18,175 bases of DNA from Burkholderiaceae bacterium (GTDB lineage Bacteria > Pseudomonadota > Gammaproteobacteria > Burkholderiales > Burkholderiaceae_C): positions 1 to 18,175 of the forward strand of contig JALRFN010000033.1 in the NCBI GenBank assembly GCA_023268425.1, read 5' to 3'. Below, piece by piece: positions 1 to 6,617 of this stretch (position 1 is its first letter; each line of letters opens with the position of its first letter). Below the pieces are notes generated by a model. That model saw only the letters and a list, made by a program, of their open reading frames with translations, did not search any database and was not told the DNA's origin. Position numbers and translations under genes: made by a program.

Positions 1-308
1 AGCCAAGCCACCCAGCCCGGCCACAAAAACAGCAACCACAACGGTGCGGTGAGCACATAGGCAGCGCCACACCAAAACACACTGCGGATGCGCCACAAAA
101 AGTGTGAGAAGTACCAAGTGTTGCGCGCATCGTTGCGTTTCACCAAGTCCAGCACCAAGGCCAACAACAACACCAGGGGGCCCCACTGACCGCCAGGGAT
201 CAAGGCCACAACCGCAACAAACAGATGCAGCACATAGCTGATGGTGCTGACGGTGTTGAGCTCACGCAGCCGCGCGGTCCAAGCGTCGTTCTCCGGTTCG
301 GTGCTCAC
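1..308 (-). CDS. Small multi-pass membrane protein, COG3671/DUF4870-like (3' end outside window)
   Basis: Partial gene; 102 codons are visible. I chose the GTG start at 308 because it shares the four bases GTGA with the hisE stop, matching the coupled junctions upstream. Visible protein: a short polar N-terminus (residues 1-20), hydrophobic segments at about 22-37 and 41-56, then a charged loop with DLVKRNDARNTW and SHFLWRIR, then a third hydrophobic segment at about 77-102. The 'KR-D-R-TW...SHF-WRIR' pattern resembles a family of small uncharacterised membrane proteins often found next to hisE in Burkholderiales; that assignment is from memory of the family. No biochemical role is known to me. 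Its place at the end of the his operon suggests co-transcription, not a role in histidine synthesis. Confidence 0.65.
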   Translation of the reverse strand, partial: MSTEPENDAWTARLRELNTVSTISYVLHLFVAVVALIPGGQWGPLVLLLALVLDLVKRNDARNTWYFSHFLWRIRSVFWCGAAYVLTAPLWLLFLWPGWVAW

Positions 309-673
309 ACCTCACCCGCCTCTCGCGCTTTGACCTTGCGCATGGCCTTTTCCTCCAGCCCACTCAAGCCTTCACGCCGCGCCAACTCGTTGACGACGTC
401 TGACGGGCTCACGCCGTAATGCGCCAAGGCCACCATGCTGTGGAACCACAAATCAGCGACCTCATAGACGAGCTTGGACACATCGGCACCTTGGTCAACG
501 TCTTTGGCCGCCATCACCGTCTCGGTGGCCTCTTCACCGATTTTCTTGAGGAAGGCATCGGGCCCCTTGTGCAGCAAGCGCGCCACATAGCTTTTTTCAG
601 GGTCGCCACCGTTGGCCGGCTTGCGGCTTTCCACCACAGCGGCCAAGCGGTCCAAAATGTCTTGATTGCTCAT
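305..673 (-). CDS. hisE: Phosphoribosyl-ATP pyrophosphatase HisE
   Basis: Second step of histidine synthesis: hydrolyses phosphoribosyl-ATP to phosphoribosyl-AMP and pyrophosphate in the cytoplasm. The protein has 122 residues, normal for stand-alone HisE. It is an all-alpha MazG-like fold with the metal-binding pattern KKIGEEATE (E47, E48, E51) followed by YEVADLWFH (E71, D74). A longer frame reaches 781 but would overlap hisI by about 100 nt and adds a non-homologous N-terminus; ATG 673 gives the family start MSNQDILDRL. It lies 5 nt after hisI and its stop overlaps the next gene by GTGA. HisI and HisE are separate proteins here, unlike the HisIE fusion of enterobacteria. Confidence 0.95.
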   Translation of the reverse strand: MSNQDILDRLAAVVESRKPANGGDPEKSYVARLLHKGPDAFLKKIGEEATETVMAAKDVDQGADVSKLVYEVADLWFHSMVALAHYGVSPSDVVNELARREGLSGLEEKAMRKVKAREAGEV

Positions 674-678
674 CGCGT

Positions 679-1068
679 TCACTTGTAAATCGTTTCCGGG
701 TCTTTGAGCACGGGGTCCACTGCCTGCCAAGCCCCATTTTGCAGACTTTGAAAGAAACAACTGTGACGCCCAGTGTGACACGCAATGCCGGGCTCATGGC
801 CCAACTGCGTCACCTTGAGCAAGACCACATCGTGGTCACAATCCAGCCGCATGTCGTGCACCAGTTGGATGTGCCCCGACTCTTCGCCTTTGAACCAGAG
901 CTTGTTGCGCGAACGGCTGAAGTAAACCGCACGCTTCAACGCCGCCGTCTGCTCCAAAGCTTCACGATTCATCCACGCAAACATCAGCACATCACCACTG
1001 CTGTTTTCTTGCGCAATCACAGGCACCAAGCCTTGCGCATCCCATTTGATTTGATCGAGCCAGTTCAT
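679..1068 (-). CDS. hisI: Phosphoribosyl-AMP cyclohydrolase HisI
   Basis: Third step of histidine synthesis: opens the adenine ring of phosphoribosyl-AMP to give ProFAR. The protein has 129 residues, the normal size of monofunctional HisI. Metal sites are visible: DCDHD (D76, D78, D80 for Mg; C77 for Zn) and GIACHTGRHSCFF (C97 and C104 for Zn). The four extra residues between C77 and C97, compared with the commonest spacing, match betaproteobacterial HisI as I remember it. The ribosome binding site is weak: GGGTAAG lies more than 10 nt from the ATG. It follows hisF after a 76-nt gap that contains a hairpin and a possible 22-codon ORF. Confidence 0.96.
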   Translation of the reverse strand: MNWLDQIKWDAQGLVPVIAQENSSGDVLMFAWMNREALEQTAALKRAVYFSRSRNKLWFKGEESGHIQLVHDMRLDCDHDVVLLKVTQLGHEPGIACHTGRHSCFFQSLQNGAWQAVDPVLKDPETIYK

Positions 1069-1079
1069 GGGGCGTGATC

Positions 1080-1148
1080 TTACCCAGTCGACCGCAGGCG
1101 CATGGCCTCAGCGCGACGCCAACGTCGCCAAGCGAGGGCCACGATCAC
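1080..1148 (-). CDS. Possible 22-codon ORF between hisF and hisI
   Basis: A GTG at 1148 shares GTGA with the hisF stop, and the frame stays open for 22 codons to a TAA at 1080-1082, 11 nt before hisI. The product would be basic and Trp-containing (AWRRWRRAEAMRLR). There is no convincing Shine-Dalgarno sequence. An open frame this short is easily due to chance in GC-rich DNA. I list it because the junction has the same overlap geometry as real genes in this operon; it might serve only to carry ribosomes from hisF to hisI. I recognise no homologue. Confidence 0.15.
   Translation of the reverse strand: MIVALAWRRWRRAEAMRLRSTG
1113..1128 (-). other. Hairpin in the hisF-hisI gap
   Basis: Perfect 6-bp inverted repeat GCGACG / CGTCGC around a 4-nt loop (TTGG on the transcribed strand), inside the 76-nt gap between hisF and hisI. 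No T-tract follows it, so it is not a classical terminator. It could be an mRNA stability or processing element, or chance. Confidence 0.3.
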
Positions 1149-1945
1149 AAGCGCACCGCAATGCCACGCTCGCGCATGCGTGCCTTGGCTTGCTGGACGG
1201 TGTATTCACCATAGTGGAAGATGCTGGCGGCCAGCACCGCGTCGGCACCGCCCATGCTGACTCCGTCAGCCAAATGGTCAAGGTTGCCCACGCCGCCAGA
1301 AGCAATCACCGGCACACTCACCGCGTCCGCCACGGCACGGGTCAACAACAGGTCAAAACCGCTTTTGGTGCCGTCTCGGTCCATGCTGGTGAGCAAAATT
1401 TCGCCCGCACCATATTCAGCCATTTGCCGCGCCCACGCGACCGCATCCAGCCCCACGTTTTTGCGGCCTCCGTGGCTGTAGACGTCCCAACCCGGCCCAA
1501 CCGGAACGCCCTCGGCGTTGAGTCGATGTTCATCGTCTGGCGTGCGGCGCTTGGCGTCAATGGCCACCACAATGCATTGCGAGCCGTACTTACCAGAAGC
1601 GTCGCGGATGACTTCCGGGTTGGCAATCGCCGCTGAATTGAAACTGGTTTTGTCAGCGCCTGCATTGAGCAAGCGGCGGACATCTGCCACGGTGCGCACA
1701 CCACCACCCACGGTCAGCGGGATGAAGACTTGGCTGGCCACCGCTTCGATGATGTGCAAAATCACATCGCGCCCATCGCTGGTCGCTGTGATGTCCAAAA
1801 AGGTCAATTCGTCGGCGCCTTGCTCGTTGTAACGGGCAGCGATTTCTACAGGGTCCCCCGCGTCACGCAGCTCCACGAAATTGACACCTTTGACCACGCG
1901 ACCGCCGGTCACGTCCAAGCAAGGAATGATGCGTTTGGCCAGCAT
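1145..1945 (-). CDS. hisF: Imidazole glycerol phosphate synthase cyclase subunit HisF
   Basis: Cyclase half of the HisH-HisF complex: takes ammonia from HisH and converts PRFAR to imidazole glycerol phosphate and AICAR, linking histidine and purine metabolism. The protein has 266 residues, close to the usual 250-260, and is a (beta/alpha)8 barrel. The catalytic aspartates are D11 (IIPCLDV) and D130 (VVAIDAKR). Phosphate-binding turns are seen at TVGGGVRT and ASGGVGN. The start MLAKRIIPCLDV is the family start, with AAAGGAAAG upstream although somewhat far from the ATG. It is separated from hisA by 82 nt containing a perfect 9-bp hairpin, unusual in an otherwise tightly packed operon. Confidence 0.97.
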   Translation of the reverse strand: MLAKRIIPCLDVTGGRVVKGVNFVELRDAGDPVEIAARYNEQGADELTFLDITATSDGRDVILHIIEAVASQVFIPLTVGGGVRTVADVRRLLNAGADKTSFNSAAIANPEVIRDASGKYGSQCIVVAIDAKRRTPDDEHRLNAEGVPVGPGWDVYSHGGRKNVGLDAVAWARQMAEYGAGEILLTSMDRDGTKSGFDLLLTRAVADAVSVPVIASGGVGNLDHLADGVSMGGADAVLAASIFHYGEYTVQQAKARMRERGIAVRL

Positions 1946-1965
1946 GGATTTCGTCTTTCCTTTTG

Positions 1966-1992
1966 GTGGCGCCCTGGTTCAAGGGGCGCCAC
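1966..1992 (-). other. Perfect 9-bp inverted repeat upstream of hisF
   Basis: The arms GTGGCGCCC (1966-1974) and GGGCGCCAC (1984-1992) are perfectly complementary around a 9-nt loop, in the hisA-hisF gap about 20 nt before the hisF start. On the transcribed strand the hairpin is followed by CAAAAGGAAAG, which serves as the hisF ribosome binding region, not by a T-tract. A simple intrinsic terminator is therefore unlikely. An RNA stability or processing hairpin, a translational control element, or a copy of a dispersed palindrome are all possible. Confidence 0.6.
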
Positions 1993-2027
1993 GAAGCGGG
2001 CGCTGAACAAGCGCGCCTTGGACTTGA

Positions 2028-2768
2028 TCAAGCCCCCAGCTCATCGGCTCGAACTTGGGCCGCCTCGAAGTCCAAATCGCCCGAATAAATCGCGCGGCCA
2101 CAAATCACGCCCTCAACACCATCAGACTCGACTGCACACAGCTGCTCGATATCCGCCATGTTGGACAAACCACCCGAAGCGATGACCGGGATCGTCAACG
2201 ACTGCGCCAGTTTGACCGTGGCATCGATGTTGATGCCACTGAGCATGCCATCACGGCCAATGTCGGTGTAGATGATGGATTCGACGCCCCAGTCTTCAAA
2301 CTTTTTGGCCAAGTCCACCACCTCATGTCCGGTCAGTTTGCTCCAACCGTCCGTCGCGACTTTGCCATCTTTGGCATCCAAGCCCACGATGATGTGTCCG
2401 GCAAACGCGGTGCAAGCGTCTTTCAAAAACCCGGGGTTCTTGACCGCAGCAGTGCCAATGATCACGTAAGCCAAACCGGCATCGATGTATTTCTCAATGG
2501 TGTCCAAATCGCGAATGCCACCGCCGAGTTGCACCGGAATGTCATCGCCGACTTCACTCAGAATGGCTTCGATCGCCGAGAAGTTTTGCGGCTTGCCCGC
2601 AAAAGCACCATTCAAATCCACCAAATGCAAGCGGCGCGCGCCCTTGTTCAGCCAATTCCTGGCCATGGCCGCGGGGTCTTCCCCAAACGTGGTCGCTTGG
2701 TCCATATCGCCTTGTTTCAGGCGCACGCAGTGACCGTCCTTGAGATCAATGGCGGGAATCAAAATCAT
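2028..2768 (-). CDS. hisA: ProFAR isomerase HisA
   Basis: Fourth step of histidine synthesis: an Amadori rearrangement converting ProFAR to PRFAR. The protein has 246 residues, the normal length. It is a (beta/alpha)8 barrel related to HisF, with the acid/base pair D8 (IPAIDLK) and D131 (VGLDAKDGK), and phosphate-binding turns LGGGIRD and ASGGLSN. I chose ATG 2768 because MILIPAIDLK is the family start. A longer frame begins with TTG at 2810, overlapping the hisH stop as TTGA, but would add a hydrophobic non-family extension. ATG 2768 has no purine-rich ribosome binding site; a CT-rich tract lies in front of it. Confidence 0.95.
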   Translation of the reverse strand: MILIPAIDLKDGHCVRLKQGDMDQATTFGEDPAAMARNWLNKGARRLHLVDLNGAFAGKPQNFSAIEAILSEVGDDIPVQLGGGIRDLDTIEKYIDAGLAYVIIGTAAVKNPGFLKDACTAFAGHIIVGLDAKDGKVATDGWSKLTGHEVVDLAKKFEDWGVESIIYTDIGRDGMLSGINIDATVKLAQSLTIPVIASGGLSNMADIEQLCAVESDGVEGVICGRAIYSGDLDFEAAQVRADELGA

Positions 2769-2806
2769 GGCTATCAGAGAGAGAAACGGTGAACAAATGC
2801 AGGCAA

Positions 2807-3475
2807 TCAAACTTGCCAGTGAAGGAAATTGCGATAGAGCGCCAAGCCTTGGTCGGCACTTTTTTCGGGGTGAAATTGTGTCGCGAAAATATTATCGCGC
2901 GCCACAGCACAGTCAAAATGACCGCCGTAGTCTGTCTTTGCGGCAGCATGTAGCGGGTTGCTGACACGGGCGTGATAGCTGTGCACAAAATAAAACCAAC
3001 TGCCATCCGCGATGCCCTGCCACATCGCGTGGCGGACTTGATGCTCAGATTCGGTGGGCCAAACTTGGTTCCAACCCATTTGAGGCACCTTGTAGCGCAT
3101 GCCGTCGGCCTGAAACTGACCTGTCAAGTCAAATTTGACCACCGCTCCAGGGATCAAACCCAAACCAGGTGTGTCCCCTTCTGCACTGTGGTCGAGCAAC
3201 ATTTGCATGCCCACACACACACCAAACAAGGGCTTATTGGCCGCCGCCTCCAGCACAGCCTCCAGCAAACCCGATTCGCGCAATTCGCGCATGCAATCGG
3301 GCATCGCGCCCTGACCGGGCAAGACCACGCGGTGTGCATCTCGCACCACCTGCGGGTTCGACGTCACGGTCACTTCAGCGTGATCGACCGAGGACGCGGC
3401 GTGCATGACCGCTTGAGCCACCGAACGCAAATTGCCCATGCCGTAATCAACGACGGCCACACGGTTGGCGTTCAT
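2807..3475 (-). CDS. hisH: Imidazole glycerol phosphate synthase glutamine amidotransferase subunit HisH
   Basis: Class I glutamine amidotransferase that releases ammonia from glutamine and channels it to HisF. The protein has 222 residues. The catalytic triad is visible: C87 in GVCVGMQ, H202 and E204 in QFHPEKS. The N-terminal VVDYGMGNLRSV and the LPGQGAMPDC loop are typical of HisH. The start at 3475 has GGAG 7-8 nt upstream and gives the family start; the frame extends to 3517, but that region has no similarity to HisH that I recognise. The ATG also forms ATGA with the stop of a 24-codon frame that fills the hisB-hisH gap. Confidence 0.96.
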   Translation of the reverse strand: MNANRVAVVDYGMGNLRSVAQAVMHAASSVDHAEVTVTSNPQVVRDAHRVVLPGQGAMPDCMRELRESGLLEAVLEAAANKPLFGVCVGMQMLLDHSAEGDTPGLGLIPGAVVKFDLTGQFQADGMRYKVPQMGWNQVWPTESEHQVRHAMWQGIADGSWFYFVHSYHARVSNPLHAAAKTDYGGHFDCAVARDNIFATQFHPEKSADQGLALYRNFLHWQV

Positions 3476-3546
3476 GCACGGTCTCCGCGTCGGCTCACGC
3501 GCAAACGACTTGCGCACAGTGCGGCGCTGGCAAAGGCGGTCGTCAC
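3472..3546 (-). CDS. Possible 24-codon ORF bridging hisB and hisH
   Basis: A GTG at 3546 overlaps the hisB stop as GTGA, and the frame ends in a TGA that overlaps the hisH ATG as ATGA. The 75 nt therefore fill the gap exactly. AAGGG lies 6 nt before the GTG (3553-3557), a good ribosome binding site. The product would have 24 residues: a short Ala-rich stretch (TAFASAALCA) followed by a basic tail (SRLRVSRRGDRA). That composition would fit the C-terminal end of a lost membrane protein, or a non-functional coupling ORF. I recognise no family, and coding status is unproven. Confidence 0.3.
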   Translation of the reverse strand: MTTAFASAALCASRLRVSRRGDRA

Positions 3547-4133
3547 AAACTGCCCTTGGTCGAGGGGATCACGCCTTGCGCGCGCGGATCGATCTCCAAG
3601 GCTGCACGCAAGCTGCGACCAAAAGCTTTGAAAATCGTTTCGCACTGGTGGTGCGCATTGGCGCCTTTGAGGTTGTCAATGTGCAGGGTCACGCCCGCGT
3701 GGTTCACAAAGCCTTGAAAAAACTCAAACACCAGCTGCGTGTCCAAGGCGCCGATCATGCCGGAGGTGAAATCCACCCCCATGTGCAAACCCGGGCGGCC
3801 AGAAAAGTCCACGACCACACGACTCAAAGCCTCGTCCAAAGGGACGTACGCATGACCGTAGCGGCGAATGCCCTTCTTGTCGCCCACCGCCTGAGCAAAG
3901 GCTTGCCCCAGGGTGATGCCAATGTCTTCGACGGTGTGGTGGCCGTCGATGTGCAAATCACCCTCGCAGTGCACCTCCAAGTCCATCAAGCCGTGGCGCG
4001 CGATTTGATCCAACATGTGGTCCAAAAAGCCAATGCCCGAGGTCAGTTGGGCTTGCCCCGTGCCATCGACATTCAAGACCACGTGGATTTTGGTTTCAGC
4101 CGTCTGGCGACTGACTTGGGCCGTGCGGTTCAT
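3543..4133 (-). CDS. hisB: Imidazoleglycerol-phosphate dehydratase HisB (monofunctional)
   Basis: Sixth step of histidine synthesis: Mn-dependent dehydration of imidazole glycerol phosphate to imidazole acetol phosphate. The protein has 196 residues and only the dehydratase domain; the N-terminal histidinol-phosphate phosphatase domain of enterobacterial HisB is absent. Metal-binding histidines appear as FLDHM (H39), DGHHTVED (H65, H66, E69), FVNHAGV and NAHHQCE. The ATG overlaps the hisC stop as ATGA, with GAGG about 7 nt upstream inside hisC. The length and both ends look intact. Confidence 0.97.
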   Translation of the reverse strand: MNRTAQVSRQTAETKIHVVLNVDGTGQAQLTSGIGFLDHMLDQIARHGLMDLEVHCEGDLHIDGHHTVEDIGITLGQAFAQAVGDKKGIRRYGHAYVPLDEALSRVVVDFSGRPGLHMGVDFTSGMIGALDTQLVFEFFQGFVNHAGVTLHIDNLKGANAHHQCETIFKAFGRSLRAALEIDPRAQGVIPSTKGSL

Positions 4134-5212
4134 AGCGATTCCTCAAGGGCGGCGAGCATCAGGGTGTTTTCTTCCGGCGTGCCCACCGTCAAACGCAAAC
4201 AGTTGTCCAGCAAAGCGTGCATTTTAGAAATGTTCTTGACCAAGATGCCGCGTGCCTTCATGCCTGCAAAGGCTTTGGCCGCGTCAGGCACACGCGCCAA
4301 GATCATGTTGGCCTCGCTGGGAAAGGGTCGCACACCGGGCATGGCGCTCAGGGCAGCCAACAAACGCGCGCGCTCCTCTCGCAAGACCTTGGCCTGCTGA
4401 GCGAACACCTCTGCGTGCTCCAGGGCGAACAAAGCGCACTCATAGTTCAGCACGCTGATGTTGTAGGGCGGCCGCACCTTGTTGATTTCAGCGATCAAGT
4501 CCTTGGGACCAAGCATGTAACCCAAGCGCACCCCGGCCAAACCAAACTTGGACATGGTGCGCATCAGCAACACATGCCGGTGCGTCTCCAAGCGGTCGAT
4601 GTAGCTTCGGCTGGCGAAAGGCTGGTAGGCCTCGTCCATGACCACCAAGCCGCCTTGTGCACCTTGGGCTTGAATGATGCGCTCCAACACGCTGTCGTCC
4701 CACAAATTGCCGGTTGGGTTGTTGGGGTAAGCCAAGTACACGATGGCGGGTCGATGCTGGTCAATCGCCGCCAGCATGGCCGCTTCGTCTAACTCGAACG
4801 CTGCAGTCAGCGCCACGCCGTGAAATGCCAAGCCTTGCAGTTGCGCGCTCATCGCGTACATCACAAACCCGGGTTCGGGCGCCAAGATGCTGGCACCCGG
4901 TATGTCGCAGGCCAGCGCCAGCAACGCGATCAATTCGTCCGAACCATTGCCCAGCATGATGTCGTAGCCATCGGGCATCCCCGCGTGGCGCGCCAAGGCC
5001 GCTCGCAAATCATCGACACGGCCATCTGGGTAGCGGTTCAGAGCCAAACGGCCCAATCGCTCGCCCAAGGCTTGCTGCAGCGTCGGCGGCAAACCAAAGG
5101 GGTTTTCCATCGCGTCGAGCTTGACCATACCGACCGAGTCTTGGATGGCATAAGCGTGCATGGACTGCACATCTTGCCGAATGCGCTGATGCGCCGATAA
5201 ACGATCGTTCAT
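4130..5212 (-). CDS. hisC: Histidinol-phosphate aminotransferase HisC
   Basis: PLP-dependent transfer of the glutamate amino group to imidazole acetol phosphate, giving histidinol phosphate. The protein has 360 residues, typical of fold-type I aminotransferases of this group. Visible motifs: KLDAMENPFG near the N-terminus (substrate region), GNGSDELI (88-95), YPNNPTG (162-168), MDEAYQPF (aspartate binding the PLP ring nitrogen) and TMSKFGLAGVRLGY with the PLP lysine K222. The ATG overlaps the hisD stop as ATGA, and AGGG lies about 7 nt upstream. The 3' end overlaps hisB by 4 nt. Confidence 0.96.
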   Translation of the reverse strand: MNDRLSAHQRIRQDVQSMHAYAIQDSVGMVKLDAMENPFGLPPTLQQALGERLGRLALNRYPDGRVDDLRAALARHAGMPDGYDIMLGNGSDELIALLALACDIPGASILAPEPGFVMYAMSAQLQGLAFHGVALTAAFELDEAAMLAAIDQHRPAIVYLAYPNNPTGNLWDDSVLERIIQAQGAQGGLVVMDEAYQPFASRSYIDRLETHRHVLLMRTMSKFGLAGVRLGYMLGPKDLIAEINKVRPPYNISVLNYECALFALEHAEVFAQQAKVLREERARLLAALSAMPGVRPFPSEANMILARVPDAAKAFAGMKARGILVKNISKMHALLDNCLRLTVGTPEENTLMLAALEESL

Positions 5213-6603
5213 GTGGATGCCCTCATGGGCGGCACAGGGGCGAGCCGGAATTCCGCGGCACGGGCATGGGCCTGCAAGCCCTCGCCGTAGGCAAGCTCAG
5301 CGGCGATGGCGCCCAAGCCCTGCGCCCCTTGGGCACTGACCTCAATCAAACTGCTGCGCTTTTGAAAGTCATAGACGCCCAGCGGCGAACTGAAACGCGC
5401 TGTGCCTGAAGTGGGCAACACGTGGTTGGGGCCTGCACAGTAATCGCCCAAGCTTTCACTGGTGTAGGCCCCCAAAAAGATGGCACCAGCGTGGCGCAAC
5501 ACAGGCTCCCACTGGTGCGGGTCACGGCTGGAAACCTCCAAATGCTCTGGCGCGATGCGGTTGCTGATCGCGCAAGCCTCAGCCATGTCCCGAGTCAAAA
5601 TCAAGGCTCCCCGATCGTTGAGCGACTTCAGGATGATGTCGCGACGCGGCATCTCGGGCAGCAGGCGCGCCATCGCGGCTTGCACCGCATCCAGGTAAGC
5701 CGCATCGGGACACAACAAAATGCTTTGCGCCAATTCGTCATGCTCGGCTTGGCTGAACAAATCCATGGCGACCCACTCGGCAGGCGTCGTGCCATCAGCC
5801 AAAACGAGAATCTCCGAGGGGCCCGCAATCATGTCGATGCCAACACTGCCAAACACGCGTTTTTTGGCGCTGGCCACATAAGCGTTGCCTGGGCCGGTGA
5901 TCTTGTCGACTTTGGGGATGCTCTGCGTCCCGTAGGCCAAGGCTGCAACGGCCTGCGCACCGCCAATCGTGAACGCACGGCTGACACCTGCGACGTGTGC
6001 CGCCGCCAACACCAACTCATTTCTCTCGCCCATTGTGGCACTTGCTTCGCCCGAACCACCTGCCGCCACGCTGCCGCGCGCCGGGGTGGGGACCACCATG
6101 ATGATTTCGCCCACCCCTGCGACATGTGCGGGTACCGCGTTCATGATCAAGCTGGATGGATAAGCGGCTTTGCCGCCCGGCACGTAAATGCCCACGCGAT
6201 CCAAGGGTGTGACTTTTTGTCCCAGCAAAGTGCCGTCCTCGTCGCGGTAGCTCCAGCTCTCGCCCGAAGCTTTTTTCTGCGCCTCGTGGTAAGTGCGCAC
6301 ACGACGGGCTGCGCCCTCCAAAGCCTCGCGCTGCGCGGCTGGCAAGCCATCGAACGCCGCTTTGAAGTCTGCTGCCGTCATCTCCAACTCGGCCACTGAA
6401 CCCGCCTGAAGGCCATCAAACCGTTGCGTATACGCCAACACCGCATCATCACCACGTTGTCGCACATCGGCCAAGATGTCGGCCACACGCTGCTCAATGG
6501 CGGCGTCGGTTTCTGCTGCCCAATGCAAGCGCGCTTGAAAGGCTTGCTCGAAGCCTGCGTCACGCGTGTCCAACAGCGGAATGTTCAGTGGTGTCCCCAT
6601 CAT
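5209..6603 (-). CDS. hisD: Histidinol dehydrogenase HisD
   Basis: Final two oxidations of the pathway, histidinol to histidine via histidinal, using NAD and a zinc ion. I chose ATG 6603 (464 residues) because GGAGGTGA sits 5 nt before it; an upstream ATG at 6618 forms TGATG with the hisG stop but would place this ribosome site inside the gene. Motifs: YVPGGKAAYPSS (140-151), ITGPGNAYVA, IAGPSEILVLAD, zinc ligands Q285, H288, D387 and probably H446, and the catalytic pair E353-H354 in APEHLEV. The protein is longer than the usual 430-440 residues mainly because of a Gly/Ala/Ser-rich insertion at about residues 174-191. The insertion is in frame and the rest is intact. Confidence 0.96.
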   Translation of the reverse strand: MMGTPLNIPLLDTRDAGFEQAFQARLHWAAETDAAIEQRVADILADVRQRGDDAVLAYTQRFDGLQAGSVAELEMTAADFKAAFDGLPAAQREALEGAARRVRTYHEAQKKASGESWSYRDEDGTLLGQKVTPLDRVGIYVPGGKAAYPSSLIMNAVPAHVAGVGEIIMVVPTPARGSVAAGGSGEASATMGERNELVLAAAHVAGVSRAFTIGGAQAVAALAYGTQSIPKVDKITGPGNAYVASAKKRVFGSVGIDMIAGPSEILVLADGTTPAEWVAMDLFSQAEHDELAQSILLCPDAAYLDAVQAAMARLLPEMPRRDIILKSLNDRGALILTRDMAEACAISNRIAPEHLEVSSRDPHQWEPVLRHAGAIFLGAYTSESLGDYCAGPNHVLPTSGTARFSSPLGVYDFQKRSSLIEVSAQGAQGLGAIAAELAYGEGLQAHARAAEFRLAPVPPMRAST

Positions 6604-6608
6604 GCTCG

Positions 6609-6616
6609 TCACCTCC
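6609..6616 (-). promoter_or_regulatory. Strong ribosome binding site deciding the hisD start
   Basis: GGAGGTGA is an almost complete match to the anti-Shine-Dalgarno sequence. It lies 5 nt before ATG 6603 and inside the longer frame that starts at ATG 6618. It is the main reason for choosing 6603 over 6618 or 6600. Confidence 0.75.
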
Positions 6617-6617
6617 A

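Noticed and set aside
674..781. An N-terminal extension of HisE starting at 781
   Set aside because: It would lie inside the hisI 3' coding sequence in another frame and has no HisE similarity.
3476..3517. An N-terminal extension of HisH starting at 3517
   Set aside because: The added residues do not resemble HisH; ATG 3475 has GGAG 7-8 nt upstream and gives the family start.
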